A model generated the notes under the pieces. It made no database searches. It had not been told where the DNA came from and worked only from the letters and a program-made list of their open reading frames with translations. The position numbers and the translations under genes were made by a program. 64,000 bases of DNA, taken from Chryseobacterium sp. S0630. GTDB taxonomy: Bacteria; Bacteroidota; Bacteroidia; Flavobacteriales; Weeksellaceae. The DNA is taken from positions 23,283 through 87,282 of the forward strand of contig NZ_JAMZGF010000019.1 of assembly GCF_024158915.1 (NCBI RefSeq), read 5' to 3'. Below, piece after piece: positions 8,501 through 17,600 of this stretch; position 1 is the first letter of the stretch, and every line of letters starts with the position of its first letter.

Positions 8501-10614
8501 CTGTTTCAGTAACCATCAATGCTGAAAGCAATCCTGATGTACAGATCACTGGAAATCTGGTCTTATGTGACCCTTCAACAACTACTTTAACGGCCACCTC
8601 TACAGGAACCGGAAATACTTTTTCCTGGTCAAACGGGGTAAGCGGATCTACCAATACCGTTACAGCAGGAGGTGTATATACTGTGACTGTTACTACGCCT
8701 TCAGGTTGCCAATATCAAAAATCCGTGACCGTAACTCAAGGTGTGGTTCCGGTAGCTCAGAACGCAACCTTAAGCGAATGTTCCAGCTCCGCAACAGCTA
8801 ATTTCGATTTAACATCTGCACAAACTTTAATAAGTACTACTCCGGGAACTGTATTTTCATATTACACGACATTAGCAGACGCCAATGCAGGAAATACCAA
8901 TACCATTGCCAATCCTGCGGCTTATCTTTCCGGAAATGCAACCATTTATGTCCGTATAGCATCAGCTACCTGTTCGAAAGTTGTAGAATTGCAATTGATA
9001 ATCAATACAAACCCCACTCTAGTCATTTCTACATCCGCTCCGGCAATTTGTAATAACGGGAGTGTAACTTTAACATCGAATTTTGCAACGGGAAATACAT
9101 GGTCTACAGGTGCAACGACTCAATCTATCACCATAACAGCTCCCGGAACTTATACTTTAACTAATACAAGTGGAAACTGTGCCATTGCTCCTGCATCAAT
9201 TACTATTGTAGCAGATGTGGATCCCAACGTACAGATTACTGGGAATTTAGCGTTTTGTGAAGGTTCATCTACAGTTTTAACGGCAACGGCATCAGGCACA
9301 GGAAATACTTTTTCCTGGTCAAACGGGGTAAACGGAACTACCAATACAGTTGTTGCAGGAGGTATTTATACAGTAACTGTTACAACACCTGCAGGTTGTC
9401 AATATCAAAAAACCGTAACCGTAACCATGGACCCTGCAATAATTGTCAATATCGCTACTCCTTCACAAATTACATGTACTGTTGCTCAAATTACACTGGA
9501 TGCTACAACATCTGTTTATCAGCCTGGAGCAACATTCTTATGGACAGCAACTAATGGTGGAAATATTGTTTCAGGAGCAAATACATTGACTCCGATAGTG
9601 AATAATGGTGGAACTTACACGCTTACGATTACAAGTGCTAATCCATCAGGTTGTGTGAAACAAGCTACAGTAACCGTAATAAATAATACAACTCCACCTA
9701 TTATTTCTATCACCGCACCTGCTCTTACAATTTGTAAAGGGCAATCTGTTACTCTAACTGCATCCGGTGCTATAACCTATACATGGACTGGATTATCAGG
9801 TAACGGAAATACTCAGACAGTTTCCCCTACTTCCACAACGACCTATACCGTAACTGGAGTGGGAATCAATGGTTGTGCTTCACAAACAGCTGCAACCATT
9901 ACCATCAATGTGGTTCCTGAAATAACATCCGCTCTGAACAATATAGAAATCTGCAAAGGAGATACTGGTATATTAGATGCAGGATCAGGTTTAAACTATA
10001 CTTATAGCTGGAATACCGGAGCGACAACTCAGAAAATCAATGTAACTGCTACCGGTACTTATACAGTAACCATCAATAATGGAACTTGCTCTAAATCCTT
10101 TACTGCTGCAGTTTCATATATTCTTACCCCAGAAATTACCGGTATAGTTTACAATAACAATACCTTAACTATTAATGCAAAAAATAATGGAAGTATTTCT
10201 CTTGAATATTCTATTGATGGAGGGGTTACCTGGCAGACTTCAAATGTTTTCACCAATGTTCTTAAAAAGACTCTATATTCTATTCGGGTTAGAAACAAAG
10301 AGACTTCTTGTGATACAAATGTAGAATATTACACATTCTTTATGGCTAATGTTATTACTCCAAATAATGATGGCATTAATGATGTAATAAATTTTAGTGA
10401 GATCAGTAAATACGGAAATTTTGAAGGAAGCATATTCGACAAATATGGTAAAGCAGTATTTAAACCAACCTCAAAAACTCCAATCTGGGATGGGAAATAT
10501 ATTGGAAATCCTCTTCCAACTGATACTTATTGGTACAAACTATTCTGGCAAGATAAAATAAGTAAAAAGAATGTTGAACTATCAGGTTGGATCCTATTAA
10601 AAAACAGAGAGTAG
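5545..10614 (+). CDS. Giant T9SS adhesin: choice-of-anchor L domain, Ig-like repeats, type B sorting domain
   Basis: A 1689-residue surface protein. The signal peptide (1-21, ending LAQ) precedes a choice-of-anchor L domain (about 45-295; SWGYFNKSSTDFPFTKG, FRYLFASKEYQ, DGFALLLKK). Ig/PKD-like domains follow, including four copies of a 229-230-residue block (NASLSECS..., YYTTLADANAGNTNTIANP, STTICYGGSVTLTSNQTTGN, FSWSNGVNGSTNT). The end (VITPNNDGINDVINF...IFDKYGKAVF...PIWDGKY) is a gliding-motility-associated (CHU_C) T9SS type B domain. The protein should be exported by T9SS and act as an adhesin or matrix protein. The repeats are nearly identical at DNA level, so copy number probably varies between strains. 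A strong terminator follows. Confidence 0.9.
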   Translation: MRENLLLVLFLTFLGNFVLAQNKGRVEIAAKPTAASMKAGAFIDVNAPGYPESNYPINQLISDVLISGGTTCVSSNVSNVTVSPNLPATDPNRSWGYFNKSSTDFPFTKGIILSTGYANKAGNTFEPNLSDNLGTAGDPDLSAAIGTNNLHNATSIEFDFVAASTEITFRYLFASKEYQSNYPCTYTDGFALLLKKVSDPTYTNLAVLPGGAGPVSVTNIHPQYPNCGPQNEVYYAGNNTAQIETNFNGRTIPLTAKATVVPGETYHFKIVLADFNDTAYDSAVFLEAGSFDIGVGMMDPAGVQLPDSVTMCDNTPQTFTASIQGSNITYQWYQGTNAIPGATNASYTATQPGVYTVKVFIQGNNCPGEATITVVAGTSPVVQNASLSECSNSATATFNLTSAQASISTTPGAVFSYYTTLADANAGNTNTIANPAAYLSGNAIIYARVSSGACFKVAQLQLTVIQTVTPVITPSSTTICYGGSVTLTSNQTTGNVWSTGATTQSITVTSPGTYTLSNNNGCTSTSTSVTINAESNPDVQITGNLILCESSATTLTATSTGTGNTFSWSNGVNGSTNTVTAGGVYTVTVTTPSGCQYQKSVTVDQGVVPVVQNANLSECSSSATANFDLTSAQALISTTPGTVFSYYTTLADANAGNTNTIANPAAYLSGNTTIYVRVSSATCFKVAQLQLTVTQTVTPAITSSSTTICYGGSVTLTSNQTTGNIWSTGATTQSITVNSPGTYTLSNSNGSCTSTPVSVTINAESNPDVQITGNLVLCESSTTTLTATSTGTGNTFSWSNGVNGSTNTVTAGGVYTVTVTTPSGCQYQKSVTVDQGVVPVVQNATLSECSSSATANFDLTSAPTLISTTPGTVFSYYTTLADANAGNTNTIANPAAYLSGNATIYVRVSSATCFKVAQLQLTITQTVTPAITPSSTTICYGGSVTLTSNQTTGNVWSTGATTQSITVTSPGTYTLSNSNGSCTSTPVSVTINAESNPDVQITGNLVLCDPSTTTLTATSTGTGNTFSWSNGVSGSTNTVTAGGVYTVTVTTPSGCQYQKSVTVTQGVVPVAQNATLSECSSSATANFDLTSAQTLISTTPGTVFSYYTTLADANAGNTNTIANPAAYLSGNATIYVRIASATCSKVVELQLIINTNPTLVISTSAPAICNNGSVTLTSNFATGNTWSTGATTQSITITAPGTYTLTNTSGNCAIAPASITIVADVDPNVQITGNLAFCEGSSTVLTATASGTGNTFSWSNGVNGTTNTVVAGGIYTVTVTTPAGCQYQKTVTVTMDPAIIVNIATPSQITCTVAQITLDATTSVYQPGATFLWTATNGGNIVSGANTLTPIVNNGGTYTLTITSANPSGCVKQATVTVINNTTPPIISITAPALTICKGQSVTLTASGAITYTWTGLSGNGNTQTVSPTSTTTYTVTGVGINGCASQTAATITINVVPEITSALNNIEICKGDTGILDAGSGLNYTYSWNTGATTQKINVTATGTYTVTINNGTCSKSFTAAVSYILTPEITGIVYNNNTLTINAKNNGSISLEYSIDGGVTWQTSNVFTNVLKKTLYSIRVRNKETSCDTNVEYYTFFMANVITPNNDGINDVINFSEISKYGNFEGSIFDKYGKAVFKPTSKTPIWDGKYIGNPLPTDTYWYKLFWQDKISKKNVELSGWILLKNRE
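6691..9440 (+). repeat. Four tandem ~690-bp repeats inside the adhesin gene
   Basis: The marker cagaaYgcaa occurs at 6691, 7378, 8068 and 8758, giving periods of 687, 690 and 690 bp. Copies 2 and 3 and the first ~200 bp of copy 4 are near-identical. Copy 4 diverges from about 8955 onward. Confidence 0.9.
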
Positions 10615-10693
10615 ATCTGATGAATATTATTAGGGTATTTATTTTCTTAAAAAAAGTAAATCCTCTTATAACACAAAAATCATCACACAATGA

Positions 10694-10735
10694 ACTGCCC
10701 CCAAAAAGTATCTGACTTTTTGGGGGTAGTTTTTT
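10694..10735 (+). terminator. Strong terminator after the adhesin gene
   Basis: A 16-bp stem, ACTGCCCCCAAAAAGT and its complement at 10715-10730, with loop ATCTG, is followed by T residues. Confidence 0.9.
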
Positions 10736-11019
10736 ATGGGGAAATCAATATTGTTTAAGTTTTAAGAATAACGTGTAGAAACTATAAATATCATTAAAAA
10801 TTACAAAGTTTAAAACTGAAAAATATATTTTCGAAGTTAGAAATACACCATGACATTCTGAAAGAAGTTATCACGAAAACAATTATTCCAGGAGATTAAT
10901 TGTTCCGGATTACGATGTTATTATTGCCGGAGCCTAAAAATTGGCAAGTATATACCATTCACAATATTATTATAGCAATAAAAAAGACGACAATAAAAGC
11001 AATTAATATCTTCATATAT

Positions 11020-11076
11020 GTAGTTTAATTTTTACATCAGTCTTTTTATTATATCACTATTAAGTGATTAAATTTA
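11020..11076 (+). promoter_or_regulatory. Promoter of the first lipoprotein metzincin
   Basis: GTAGTTTAATTTTTAC (11020-11035), preceded by AATATCTTCA, is 33 nt upstream of TAAATTTA (11069-11076). The remaining intergenic DNA between 10735 and 11000 shows nothing recognisable. Confidence 0.6.
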
Positions 11077-11099
11077 TCACCAATTAAAGAATTATATTT

Positions 11100-12383
11100 A
11101 TGAAAAAGATTATGATTTCAATGGCTTTTGCAGCCACTCTGTTTGTTTCATGTCACAATGAAAACCTTGAAACCAGTTCACCTGCTGATAGCGGTATCGT
11201 AACCAATAATGGCAGTATGTACAAAATTTCGGAATTACCATTAATACCGGAGTTTGCAAAGCCTATTGGAAAAGAAGGAGAAGTGAGAAAATTCACGTTG
11301 ATTAAAAATGATGGTTCACAATTGAATTTTGAACTTATAAGCAACAAAGCAACTCTATTTGGAAAAATGAGAACCTTTATGGGAACAGTAGATACAAGTG
11401 GACAAAATAAAGAAAAAGCCATCATGATTGTAGGAGAAAATGGTTTTGACTTATTTTACACAGATCAGAATCAGGATTACAGATTAAGGGGTAATCAGGA
11501 TCTCAATATTGGTTTGCAAAAAGGAAATCTGGGAATCAACCCAAATCACAAAAATCAGTTTCTGGCTTTGGCTAAGAAAAAAGGATTAGACGGTGATCAT
11601 TTATTACAGGAAGCGAATAAAAAACCTGTTGATAATGATAAACGTTATGAGGTAGCAGTGGAAAAGTCAAACTATTATTCCTTAATTAATGTAACAGCTA
11701 CCTTACAGAAAAAGGGTTCCGGTAAAAATTATGGAAAATGTAATGCAGATTCTCTTCCCTTTCCATCTTCTGAAAAATCATATGGCAAAAATTCAGGGTC
11801 TTTGCGTGCATATAATATTGAGATTGTATATAGTGACAGTACTTTTGATTTTGACTCATCTTACGCTGCTCTTTTAACATCACTTAATTCAGTAGATTCA
11901 GGATTTGAAACAATTCTACCCAATGTTACTCAATATCAAGGGCGTCCTGGTAATCCAGATTTCCCGCTATCTGTAGAAGACGAGCTAAATTATAACACAG
12001 CATTTTCTAAAGTATATAATTCGACTGAGCAATTGGAAAAATTTGAAAACTGGATTGGCTCAAGCCATCTTAATAATGCAGAAAGACTAATTAGAGTTGC
12101 ATTGTATGAAAGTACTTGGGATGCTTCAACATGGGCGTCAGGAACTTTGGGGCTGGCAAGACCAGATATGTATAAAAAAAGTACGAATAGTTTTTATCGT
12201 AAATATTCAGCACTGATAGCTTGTGACGATTATAGTAATACCTTCGCACATGAATGTGGTCACAATTTAGGAGCCCAACATGTAGATAGTTATTCCGATT
12301 TGATGTATAAAAGTGCCAATTTTACACATAAGCATTATGACGCTACCAACATCTCTAACATAAAAGGGTCATTAACTTATTAA
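11100..12383 (+). CDS. Lipoprotein zinc metalloprotease (metzincin)
   Basis: A 427-residue lipoprotein (MKKIMISMAFAATLFVSC, Cys18). Residues about 40-110 form the N-terminal domain shared with 3311, 3958 and 12600. The C-terminal part carries HECGHNLGAQH (zinc ligands H384, H388, H394; catalytic E385) and DLMY as a likely Met-turn, so it is a metzincin of reprolysin/M12 type. There is no T9SS domain. Lipidation suggests anchoring in a membrane, possibly surface exposed. It sits in a self-contained promoter-gene-terminator unit that is duplicated as 12521-14020. The substrate is unknown. Confidence 0.8.
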   Translation: MKKIMISMAFAATLFVSCHNENLETSSPADSGIVTNNGSMYKISELPLIPEFAKPIGKEGEVRKFTLIKNDGSQLNFELISNKATLFGKMRTFMGTVDTSGQNKEKAIMIVGENGFDLFYTDQNQDYRLRGNQDLNIGLQKGNLGINPNHKNQFLALAKKKGLDGDHLLQEANKKPVDNDKRYEVAVEKSNYYSLINVTATLQKKGSGKNYGKCNADSLPFPSSEKSYGKNSGSLRAYNIEIVYSDSTFDFDSSYAALLTSLNSVDSGFETILPNVTQYQGRPGNPDFPLSVEDELNYNTAFSKVYNSTEQLEKFENWIGSSHLNNAERLIRVALYESTWDASTWASGTLGLARPDMYKKSTNSFYRKYSALIACDDYSNTFAHECGHNLGAQHVDSYSDLMYKSANFTHKHYDATNISNIKGSLTY

Positions 12384-12430
12384 TAGTAAATATATTTAAT
12401 ATAATCCGGATCTTAGAATCAGTACATTGT

Positions 12431-12463
12431 AAAAAGGATGAGCAGTTTTGCTCATCCTTTTAT
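12431..12463 (+). terminator. Terminator after first lipoprotein metzincin
   Basis: The stem AAAAAGGATGAGCA / TGCTCATCCTTTT with loop GTTT. About 45 upstream bases and the hairpin are repeated at 13970-14020. Confidence 0.85.
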
Positions 12464-12520
12464 TATATTACTCTATGTTCCAAAAAAACGACAAATAATA
12501 TCATTAATATTTTCACATGT

Positions 12521-12576
12521 GTAGTTCAATATCTACATTTATTCTTTATTATTTCACAGACAAGAGAGTAATTTTG
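12521..12576 (+). promoter_or_regulatory. Promoter of the second lipoprotein metzincin
   Basis: GTAGTTCAATATCTAC (12521-12536), preceded by AATATTTTCAC, lies 32 nt upstream of TAATTTTG (12569-12576). This is the clearest example of the shared architecture. Confidence 0.75.
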
Positions 12577-12599
12577 TCACCGATTAAAGAATTATATTT

Positions 12600-13907
12600 A
12601 TGAAAAAAATTATGATTTCAATGGCCTTTGCAGCCACTCTGTTTGTTTCATGTCACAATGAAAACCTTGAAACCAGTTCGCCTGCTAATAGCGGTATCGT
12701 AACCAATAATGGCAGTATGTACAAAATTTCAGAATTACCTTTAGTTCCGGAGTTTGCAAAACCTATTGAAAAGGAAGGAGAGGTTAGAAAATTCATACTC
12801 ATTAAAAATGATGGCACAAAACTTAATTTTGAACTAAAGAGTATTAATAGTACTTTATTTGGAAAAATGAGAACACTTATTGGCTCAGTCAATACAGGTG
12901 ATGAAAACCAAAATAGAGCTATTATGATTGTCGGCGAAAATGGTTTTGACCTGTTTTATAAAGACAAAAATCAGGATTTTAGGCTAAAAGGGAAAAATGA
13001 GCTAAATATTGGTTACAAAAAAATTGAATTTAATCCCCAGGGAAAACAGAAATCAGAATTTCTTGCTTTTGCTCAAAAAAAAGGGATCAATGGCCAGCAA
13101 TTACTAAACCAAGTGAACGAAAAAATGATAAATGACAATAGTCTTTATAATGTAACTATTGAAAATTCAAATCATTATATTTTATTAAATGAGACCGCTA
13201 CTGTACAAAAAAGAGGATCAATAGAAAGTCATAGAAAATGTAACACAGATTTACATTCTAATCCAGCTATCAATAAAATATCAAATATGACTGCCTCAAA
13301 ACAAGGCAGACCTTATGAAGTTCAAACTTATAATCTACAACTTGTAAAAATGTATGGAAATGCTGATATTGATGGACAATATGCACAATTAGTAAATACA
13401 TTATATAACGTTGATGCAAGATTTACAGTAAACCTTACCCAATATCAACTTACCAACTCTATACGTAATCCGGACGACACTTTTAACGAAGCTTATGTAG
13501 AAGAATTAGCAGAATTGGCAAACGCAACATCAAAGGTAGCTACCTCAGGTGCCCAGATGACTAAATTATCAAATTGGTCTGTTAGCCATCCTTTTACAGG
13601 TTCAGGTAGATTCGTAAGATTTGTATTATATGCAGATGCTTGGGAGGACCATGCCGGTCAAGCTTATCTTAATTTCTACAGAGATAGTGATAATTCCAAT
13701 CCATATATTCATGGAAACTCAATATTAGTTGCTTGTGATGACTATAGCACGGTACTGACCCATGAGTGCGGGCATAATATGGGAGCTGAACACGTTGATC
13801 TTGCTGATGATGTAATGTATCCTAATGCTAATTTTCTTGGAAAATTACACACTAATCCTGATAATATCCGTAAAGTACAAACATCATTATATAAATATAC
13901 TGATTAA
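12600..13907 (+). CDS. Lipoprotein zinc metalloprotease (metzincin), paralog of 11100
   Basis: A 435-residue lipoprotein with the same leader (MKKIMISMAFAATLFVSC) and N-terminal domain as the preceding gene. The first 70 residues are nearly identical, while the middle is more diverged. HECGHNMGAEH gives zinc ligands H388, H392 and H398, with E389 catalytic, followed by DVMYP as Met-turn. A tandem duplication with subsequent divergence of the substrate-facing part is the simplest reading. It has its own promoter and terminator. No T9SS tail. Confidence 0.8.
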   Translation: MKKIMISMAFAATLFVSCHNENLETSSPANSGIVTNNGSMYKISELPLVPEFAKPIEKEGEVRKFILIKNDGTKLNFELKSINSTLFGKMRTLIGSVNTGDENQNRAIMIVGENGFDLFYKDKNQDFRLKGKNELNIGYKKIEFNPQGKQKSEFLAFAQKKGINGQQLLNQVNEKMINDNSLYNVTIENSNHYILLNETATVQKRGSIESHRKCNTDLHSNPAINKISNMTASKQGRPYEVQTYNLQLVKMYGNADIDGQYAQLVNTLYNVDARFTVNLTQYQLTNSIRNPDDTFNEAYVEELAELANATSKVATSGAQMTKLSNWSVSHPFTGSGRFVRFVLYADAWEDHAGQAYLNFYRDSDNSNPYIHGNSILVACDDYSTVLTHECGHNMGAEHVDLADDVMYPNANFLGKLHTNPDNIRKVQTSLYKYTD

Positions 13908-13988
13908 AAAATATCATTTATATAAAATTTTCACAAACTTTTCAATTGTACCTTATGATATAGTCCGAATTTAGAATCAGTACATTGT

Positions 13989-14020
13989 AAAAAAGGATGA
14001 GCAGTTTTGCTCATCCTTTT
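13989..14020 (+). terminator. Terminator after second lipoprotein metzincin
   Basis: A hairpin AAAAAGGATGAGCA / TGCTCATCCTTTT, the duplicate of that at 12431. Confidence 0.85.
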
Positions 14021-14075
14021 GTTTTAAAAAAGACCAAAACTTATTTACCACACAGCAATAAATAACTTCTTATCC

Positions 14076-14132
14076 GTAGTACAATATCTACAATTTTAAT
14101 TCTCTATCGCTTTACTTATTTCAATAGCTTTG
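14076..14132 (+). promoter_or_regulatory. Promoter with GTAGTACAATATCTAC motif, no gene downstream
   Basis: The motif (14076-14091) is exactly 33 nt upstream of TAGCTTTG (14125-14132). A terminator follows at 14320 with no credible ORF between, giving a third empty unit of about 200 nt. Confidence 0.65.
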
Positions 14133-14319
14133 TAATAATAGATTTCACTTACAAAATATCATAAAAATATTTGACAACGCTCATCGTCATAGAAATTTTG
14201 GCCTTGGATTAATCCGGAATTTTGTTAAGAATAATATTATCTGTATTTATTTCAACATCCTAGTTTAGAAAACATCCCTTCAGGATATAAACCGTAGGTT
14301 TTTTTTGTAAGTGTTTGTG

Positions 14320-14352
14320 GAAAGATGGGCTACTGCTCATCTTTCTCTTTTT
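14320..14352 (+). terminator. Terminator of the third empty unit
   Basis: The stem GAAAGATGGGC / GCTCATCTTTC with loop TACT, one G-U pair, then a T-rich tract. It belongs to the hairpin family seen at 2393-3130. Confidence 0.8.
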
Positions 14353-14553
14353 TTGAAGTATGTGATAAAGTTATAGAAAAAATAATCCCTTATTTCAACG
14401 CCAGCAATCTATATCCCGGTTCATTTAACCAAACAAAATGTGCTAAAAACAGGTCATTATTCCTCCCTGCATTAAGAAAAAAAAAAAACATAAAAAACTG
14501 TAGTTTTTTAATGATATTTTCACATTTTCTTTTAATCATCCGACAATTTATTT

Positions 14554-14598
14554 CTACACACATTATTTCTACATAAAGGGATTTAAATATGATATTTA
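14554..14598 (+). promoter_or_regulatory. Probable promoter of the first dehydrogenase-like gene
   Basis: A CTAC half-site (14554-14557) is 33 nt upstream of GATATTTA (14591-14598). The same arrangement precedes the paralog (18550-18594). A conserved stretch, gtagttttttaaYgatattttcac, lies further upstream in both. The full palindrome is absent, so the assignment is tentative. Confidence 0.45.
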
Positions 14599-14674
14599 CA
14601 ACACAAGTATCACATTAAAGAGAATTAATATAACGTTTTTACGAAAGATTAACCATATTAATATTTATAAAATT

Positions 14675-17600
14675 ATGAAAAAAATTATGTTTTTATCACT
14701 ATTCCTTGCCGGATTATGTGATGTGTATAGTCAAAATTTTGAACTTCAAACCTACAAAGCAGGCTTTGAGTTACCAGTTGGAGTAGTTTTTGACAGTAGT
14801 GGCAATGCGTATGTCTGGGAAAAAGCTGGTAAGGTAAAACAAATAGCCCCGAATGGAGGTAATGTCACCACAATTATTGATATTTCAAATGAAGTGATGA
14901 ATCCTAGTGGTGATGATCATGGGTTATTAGGATTTGCTCTTGATCCTCAATTTGCCAGTAATGGCTATGTGTATTTATGGTATATTGTAGAACCCCGGAC
15001 TCTATTCTCTGGATTAAATGCTGATGATCAGTTTTCTGCAACTATTGCAAGATGTACCCGATACACTTATACCAATGGTGTTCTTGATCCTGGTACCAGG
15101 AAGGTGTTGGTAGGAAATAATACCCAATATGGTTTTACAGATGGACCTCCTATTCTAGCAACGGCACACGGGGTTGGAAGTGTATTTTTCGGAGCGGATG
15201 GTAGCTTAATGCTTTCTGTTGGAGATAGTTCTCTGGGGGATCAGGCAGGAGCACAAGGAGTTGCACGAGGCATTCTCCCTCAGGCTGAGCAATCATTACG
15301 ACAAATGCGAGCTCAATCAAAGACTTCTCTTTCCGGTAAGATTTTAAGAGTAAATAAAAATACAGGAGATGGAATACCCGGGAATCCGTATTATGATTCA
15401 ACCCAATCAAGAAGTGCGCAATCCAGGATAGCAGTGATGGGTCTTAGAAATCCTTACAGGGTTACTGCCATTACACAGAATATTATAGGAAACGGACCTG
15501 GGCAGTTTTTAGTAAGTGATACCGGAGAAAATGCATGGGAAGAAGCAGCCCTATACTCTATGGGGGACAACGGAGGATGGCCACATTACGAAGGATTTGA
15601 TAACGCAAGAATCAATGAACAGTTTACTACCTTTCCAAAAGATCCTTCTTACACTTTCAAATATCCCTTATATGCATGGGCTCATCCAGATAATGGTAAC
15701 CCTAATAAACTCTGGGGAACAGACAGCAAAATCAACAAAGACGGAAATCCGACCCTTTGGTACAATCTTTCTTCTGATTCATACAACCATAAAGGTACCT
15801 CTTCTACCGCCAATACTTTTTATCCAAGAGAAATTAGTACAGACAGATATGGTGGTAGTTTAGCAAACTCTGTTTTGGTGGGTGACTATGTAGGAAGTGA
15901 TCTTATGGCCATCAAATTTGAAGAAAATAATTCCGCTGCCAATTTCTCACGTCCAACAAAGGTATACAAGGCCCTTAATGCAGGTGGTATTGTTCATTTA
16001 TATACTAACCCATACGACGGATATATTTATACTGTAAATTATGATGGCAATGGAAATTCGATTTCAAGATTAGCTATAACAGGCAATTATGCTCCAACAG
16101 CAATCATTAAATCTGATAAAAATTCTATTAATCAGAATGGAAATACAGTACAATTCTATGGTGATCTTTCTTATGATAAAGAAACTCAAAACTTACAGTA
16201 TTTATGGAACTTTGGAGACGGAACCACTTCTACTGAAGTGAACCCGGTTCGTACTTTTACGATTCCAAATTCTAATGCAGATAAGAGAGTGGTAACCCTT
16301 ACTGTTACTGATGCAGGAGGAGCAACCAATATTGCCACCAAAGAAATTTATCTTAATAATAATGCTCCTGTTATTCAGGATGTTGCGATAAAGAGGTCAT
16401 CTGACAACTCAGTTGTTCAAACCTTACCTAATACTCATCCAAGCTCTACCAATGTTAATATTAGCGTTGCGGCCACTGATGATTTGACAAGTGCTGCTAA
16501 CTTAACCTATACCATGCAGGTAAACAGACACCATGATGATCATATCCATTATGGCTCAGTAATCAACGGTTCAACAACTAATACTACCTTTGTACCAGAA
16601 GGAGGATGCGGAGAAGGAGCAACCTATTGGTTTGAGGTCTTGGTAAAAGTAAAAGATGCACAAGGTGCTGAAACACAATTCAGCAAACAAATCTTCCAAA
16701 CATGCAACGGGCTGCAAAATCAGACGATCACCGTTTCAAACCCATTAACGAAAATCAGCAAGTATGCTAATCCATATATTTTGAATGCTGCAGCATCTTC
16801 AGGGCTACCGATTTCATTCAGAAGGGTTTCCGGACCTATCAATATAGATAATTCCGGAAAAATTACCTTTACCGGAGGAGCCGGAGCTGCAAGAATCATT
16901 CTATTACAGGCAGGAGATACCACCTATGGAAATGCCAATCCTGTTTACCTGGACTTTGAAGTTAATAATGATGCTACACCAGTTGCTAATTTTACAGATC
17001 CATTTGAAGTATGTACAGACAAGAGTGTAAAAGTAATCAATAATAGTACCGGTGGATCTTCTACTTATACGTGGAGATTATATGATGGTAATAATCAGAT
17101 TGTTCTTACCAGCCCTAATAAAGATTTTGATTTTACCATTCCTAACAGTACTTCTACCTGGTTTAGAATAGAACTGATTGCTACTAACTCCCTGGGAACA
17201 AATACAAGATCAAGTGGATGGATAGCTAAAAAAGTATGTTCTGCTACAACCTCCTCTCCACTTGCTAATTTTACCGCACCCAATACATTATGTACTAACA
17301 GCAATAATACGATCATTAATACAAGTAGCAATGGACCTGGTACCACTTATGAATGGACGCTGAAAGAAGGAAATACTTATCAAAATATTCTTACCAGTAC
17401 CAACAAAGATTTTGTATTCACATTGCCTAACCTCCCTGCCTATTATTATGAAATTACTTTAAAAGCAACCAATTCATCAGGGACTCATACAAAAACCAGT
17501 GCATGGATTTATAAAGAACAATGTTCTGCTATAGCCTCCCCACCTCTTGCCAACTTTACCGCACCCAATACATTATGTACTAACAGCAATAATACGATCA

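Noticed and set aside
6691..9440. Regular repeats that might suggest a CRISPR-like array
   Set aside because: The units are 690 bp, in frame and encode Ig-like domains; there are no short repeats with unique spacers.
14325..14576. 83-codon plus-strand ORF upstream of the first dehydrogenase-like gene
   Set aside because: It begins inside a terminator hairpin and runs through the conserved leader; the composition is not protein-like.
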